DNA from: Mauremys mutica
Taxonomy: Eukaryota; Chordata; Testudines; Geoemydidae
DNA length: 64,000 nt
NCBI RefSeq assembly: GCF_020497125.1
Contig: NC_059087.1
Span: forward strand, 13,301,925 to 13,365,924
Direction: 5' to 3'
Shown: piece after piece, positions 61,840 through 64,000 of the stretch
Position numbering within the stretch: the stretch's first letter is position 1
Layout of the letters: each line of letters starts with the position of its first letter
The notes under the pieces: generated by a model
Seen by the model: the letters and a program-made list of their open reading frames with translations, nothing else
Database searches by the model: none
Told to the model about the DNA's origin: nothing
Position numbers and translations under genes: made by a program

Positions 61840-62870
61840 TAACGAGGGGCAATGGCTTTTATTCCCACCTCCTACTCTCAAAGAACAACAAGGCTTTTGA
61901 AGGCTCATCCTCAATCTTCGACATCTCCACACCTTCATCTGCGATTTTCAAATTTAGAATGGTGACTTACTTCTGACTTTTATAAATTCCTTCATTAGAT
62001 CTATGGACTGATTCCCGGAGCTCTCAATCACCAAGGTATCTAGTTTTCATATCACTATTATCCAGCTCACAGGAAGTAACAGATTCCTTCTAGGAACATC
62101 CTACTGCCAATAGAGTTCGGCCCTTCATCCCCTTTACCTTGCCAAGTTTTTATCACATGCCATTTGGTAGTGGCAAGTTATCCAAGGAGACAGGGAATCC
62201 AGCAATACTCTTACCTAGATGACTGTCTAATTCAGGCAAGATCATTACAGGTAATTGATCAGTACAGACAGTCCTGAAAATTTTCACCTTGTTAGGTCTC
62301 AGTATAAACAGGGAGAAATTCTCTCTGACACCATAGCACTAACATAAGCATTGTTAGACTCCAGATCAGTGAGGTCTTACCTTCAAAGTGCTGGTAGACA
62401 GCTCTGCAGCAATGCACTGTGTCAACACGCAAGCGGCAACATGATCATCCCTACCATGTCAAGATGCTGTATGCCTTTTGGAGTGGTGCATTCTGCACCA
62501 GATCTTGCCAGTAGCTCTGCGCCTTCTGGGTCTTCAGAATGCTCTAGCAGACCAGTTTAGCAGGGGACTTTTCCAAGAACTACAAATGGTCTATCAAAGA
62601 CTCAGTTCTGCACAGTGTCTTTTGCAAGTAGTAGATCTGTTTGCAACAAACCACAAGTGTCAGAATTTCTGCTTCAGAGGAGGCCCAAGTCCCAAATTCC
62701 CTGTCAGATGGCTTCCTCATTTCTTGATCCCTGAGATTAATATGCCTTTCACCAAACCCCATGATACCAAGTTCTGTGAAGAAATGGAGGCAGAATCCAA
62801 GATGCATAATCATAGTAGCCTCAGCGTGGTCCAGGCAATTCTTCATATTCAGATTTGGTGACTGTCAGCA
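61840..62870 (+). pseudogene. DIRS RT / RNase H remnant in element 2
   Basis: RT motifs are scattered over frames: ILNLRHLHTFI (usual LDLRxLNxxI), FPELSITKVSSFHITI (usual LDLKDAYFHI), NRFLLGTSYCQ, the LDDCLIQARS-like catalytic segment (about 62218-62240; usual YLDDWLI), and the RNase H end LGLQNALADQFSRG followed by VVDLFATNHKCQ. Multiple frameshifts and stops. Confidence 0.65.
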
Positions 62871-62983
62871 CAGCCATCTTATCTGTTCTATTCAGGTCTC
62901 CCAGAACAATGGTTAGCTCCTGCACCCGCACCCAGCATCCTGGCATGAGACAGCCTGGATGCTGGTTGAATAAATCCCATAAA

Positions 62984-63448
62984 TAGGACCCTACCATAGT
63001 CACAGCTGTGAAAAATGTGTCATGGACCGTGAAATCTGGTCTTTTGTGTACTTTTACTCTATACAATGGCAAAAAAGTATACAAAGGTACGCAGTGTTTC
63101 TCAAACTGGGAGTTCCGATCCGAAAAGAGGGACGGAAGACTATTGTAGAGGAGAGTCATGGTATTGCCACCCATACTTCTGTGCTGCTGCTGGCAGCAGC
63201 GCTGCATTTAGAGCTGGGCACCCAGCCAGCAGCTGCTGCTCTCTGTCCGCCCACCTCTGAAGGCAGTGTAAGGCTAGCCTTAGAACCTCCTTTTGGGGTT
63301 TATATTTTACCGTTTTTAAATATACACGTTTTGTTACAACACTGTAAAATTTAAGATTTAAATGTCTGAAACTGTGTAATTCAAGATTTAAAAAATGCTG
63401 TGACTGTGAAATTAACGAAAATTGACAGTGAATTCGGGTAGGGCCTTA
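62984..63448. mobile_element. hAT MITE inserted in DIRS element 2
   Basis: Ends taggaccctaccatagtc and (reversed) taaggccctacccgaattc. The 8-bp flanks cccataaa (62976-62983) and cctataaa (63449-63456) differ at one base. The interior carries ctgctgctggcagcagcgc and gcccacctctgaaggcagtg. It divides the RNase H part from the tyrosine-recombinase part of the host DIRS element, so it is younger. Confidence 0.88.
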
Positions 63449-64000
63449 CCTATAAATCAAAGCTGTTTTGCTGCAGTTCAGAACATTGTGCTCCAGAGCA
63501 AGAAACCTTCAACTAGACTTATTTGCAGAGCTAAATGGAGAAGGTTTTCTATTTGGACATCTCAGCACCAGCTTTCTGCCCTCACAACACCACTGTCAGT
63601 TTTGGACTATTGCCCTGAAGCAATCTGGACTCCATCCGTTAATAAGAATCCATCTGGCAGTATCATCACCCTATTCATGGCCACACTGTATCTTCCCACA
63701 TTACAGTGACAAAATTCCTGAAGCGGCTCATGCATCTTTCCCTCAGTTCAAGAGCCCCTCATCCTTGGAACCCAAGGCTGATAGGTTGTGCACGCCCTCC
63801 CTACCCTCTCAATTGTAGCCAGGGTAAGGAAGCAAAGCTAGGAGGGTAAGGGAGAGTCAGGCTCTTATGCCAGGTCCTCCATATATATTTCACAAAGAGA
63901 GGGTTACTCTTAGACCTTACCCTAAGTTTCTGCCCAAGGTGGTCTTGGAATTTCACATAAATGAGTTCTTTCATGTTCTGTTATTCTTTCCTAAGTCTCT
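63449..64000 (+). pseudogene. DIRS tyrosine recombinase remnant in element 2
   Basis: Starting just after the hAT MITE: NIVLQSKKPSTRLICRAKWR, RFSIWTSQHQ, ALTTPLSVLDYC, then in other frames the SGL..S..IHLA-type helix region and SHITVTKFLKR, then PKFLPKVVLEFHINEF near 63.92 kb. This follows the N-terminal and middle parts of DIRS YR proteins. The catalytic R-H-R-Y box would lie beyond the window. Confidence 0.65.

Larger units (their letters stand above)
58245..64000. other. Intron after exon J (to window end)
   Basis: 58.25-59.2 kb shows nothing recognisable. From about 59.28 kb onward the intron is a decayed DIRS-like element with a hAT MITE inserted at 62984-63448. The next SFSWAP exon was not found before base 64000. 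Confidence 0.75.
59280..64000 (+). mobile_element. DIRS-like retroelement 2 (decayed, runs past window end)
   Basis: Pieces in order on the + strand: Gag-like Ser/Thr/Val-rich text and AKGFEYFLPNILYLAL (about 60.33 kb), PKKLGFFGQRVY, GHLTARTSLQTVL and AALHILKDFRAVLCSLGF (60.4-60.87 kb); RT-like scraps FPELSITKVSSFHITI and NRFLLGTSYC (about 62.0-62.1 kb); RNase H LGLQNALADQFSRGLF and VVDLFATNHKCQNFCFRGG (62.5-62.7 kb); YR-like LQSKKPSTR, ALTTPLSVLDY (63.5-63.6 kb) and PKFLPKVVLEFHIN (63.92-63.96 kb). 60.95-61.84 kb matches nothing I know and may be another insertion. Full of stops and frameshifts. Confidence 0.72.

Overview
The window is intronic and exonic sequence of one vertebrate gene on the + strand: SFSWAP (splicing factor SWAP, the homologue of Drosophila suppressor-of-white-apricot). 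Ten consecutive coding exons lie between 2711 and 58244. They have matching GT-AG boundaries and an unbroken reading phase (226, 113, 136, 238, 132, 94, 169, 234, 191 and 269 nt; 1802 nt, about 600 codons). They encode SURP domain 1, an acidic linker, a Pro-rich linker, SURP domain 2, a variable acidic linker, a Lys/Glu coiled-coil-like segment and the start of the RS domain. The N-terminal part (about 200 residues in the human protein) lies upstream of base 1, and the end of the RS region lies beyond base 64000.

The repeat load points to a turtle, probably a cryptodire. There is a full tRNA-derived SINE with a CR1-type 3' tail, several CR1 and CR1/L3-type LINE remnants, two decayed DIRS-like tyrosine-recombinase retroelements, Penelope-like retroelement (PLE) pieces including three fold-back copies, one complete but decayed PIF/Harbinger transposon, and many MITEs of hAT, Tc1/mariner-Tigger and Harbinger type, several with clear target-site duplications. 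This assignment is by sequence resemblance, not by a database search.

Layout: 1-2710 intron with no gene seen; 2711-7076 exons A-C (SURP1 and acidic linker), with a mariner-like fragment, a CR1 tail and a Tigger-like MITE in the introns; 7.1-14.2 kb an intron with a hairpin and a CpG-rich MITE; 14.2-15.8 kb exons D-F (Pro-rich linker and SURP2); 15.8-27.6 kb a large intron with CR1, hAT, a DIRS element interrupted by a PLE that is itself interrupted by a MITE, and a PLE fold-back; 27633-27801 exon G, whose acceptor is unusual; 27.8-36.7 kb an intron with a 3.47-kb Harbinger element, a MITE, a CR1/L3 LINE and a hAT MITE; 36686-36919 exon H; 36.9-44.8 kb an intron with a U4 snRNA fragment, PLE fold-backs, hAT and mariner MITEs; 44815-45005 exon I; 45.0-58.0 kb an intron with a MITE split by the SINE and other remnants; 57976-58244 exon J (RS domain start); 58.2-64 kb an intron with a second DIRS element carrying an inserted hAT MITE.

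The points most worth following are a weak AAAAG acceptor of exon G that competes with a frame-shifting TTTTCAG 44 nt upstream; hammerhead-ribozyme-like cores inside PLE fold-backs; and a U4 snRNA 5' fragment sitting in sense orientation inside a splicing-factor gene.
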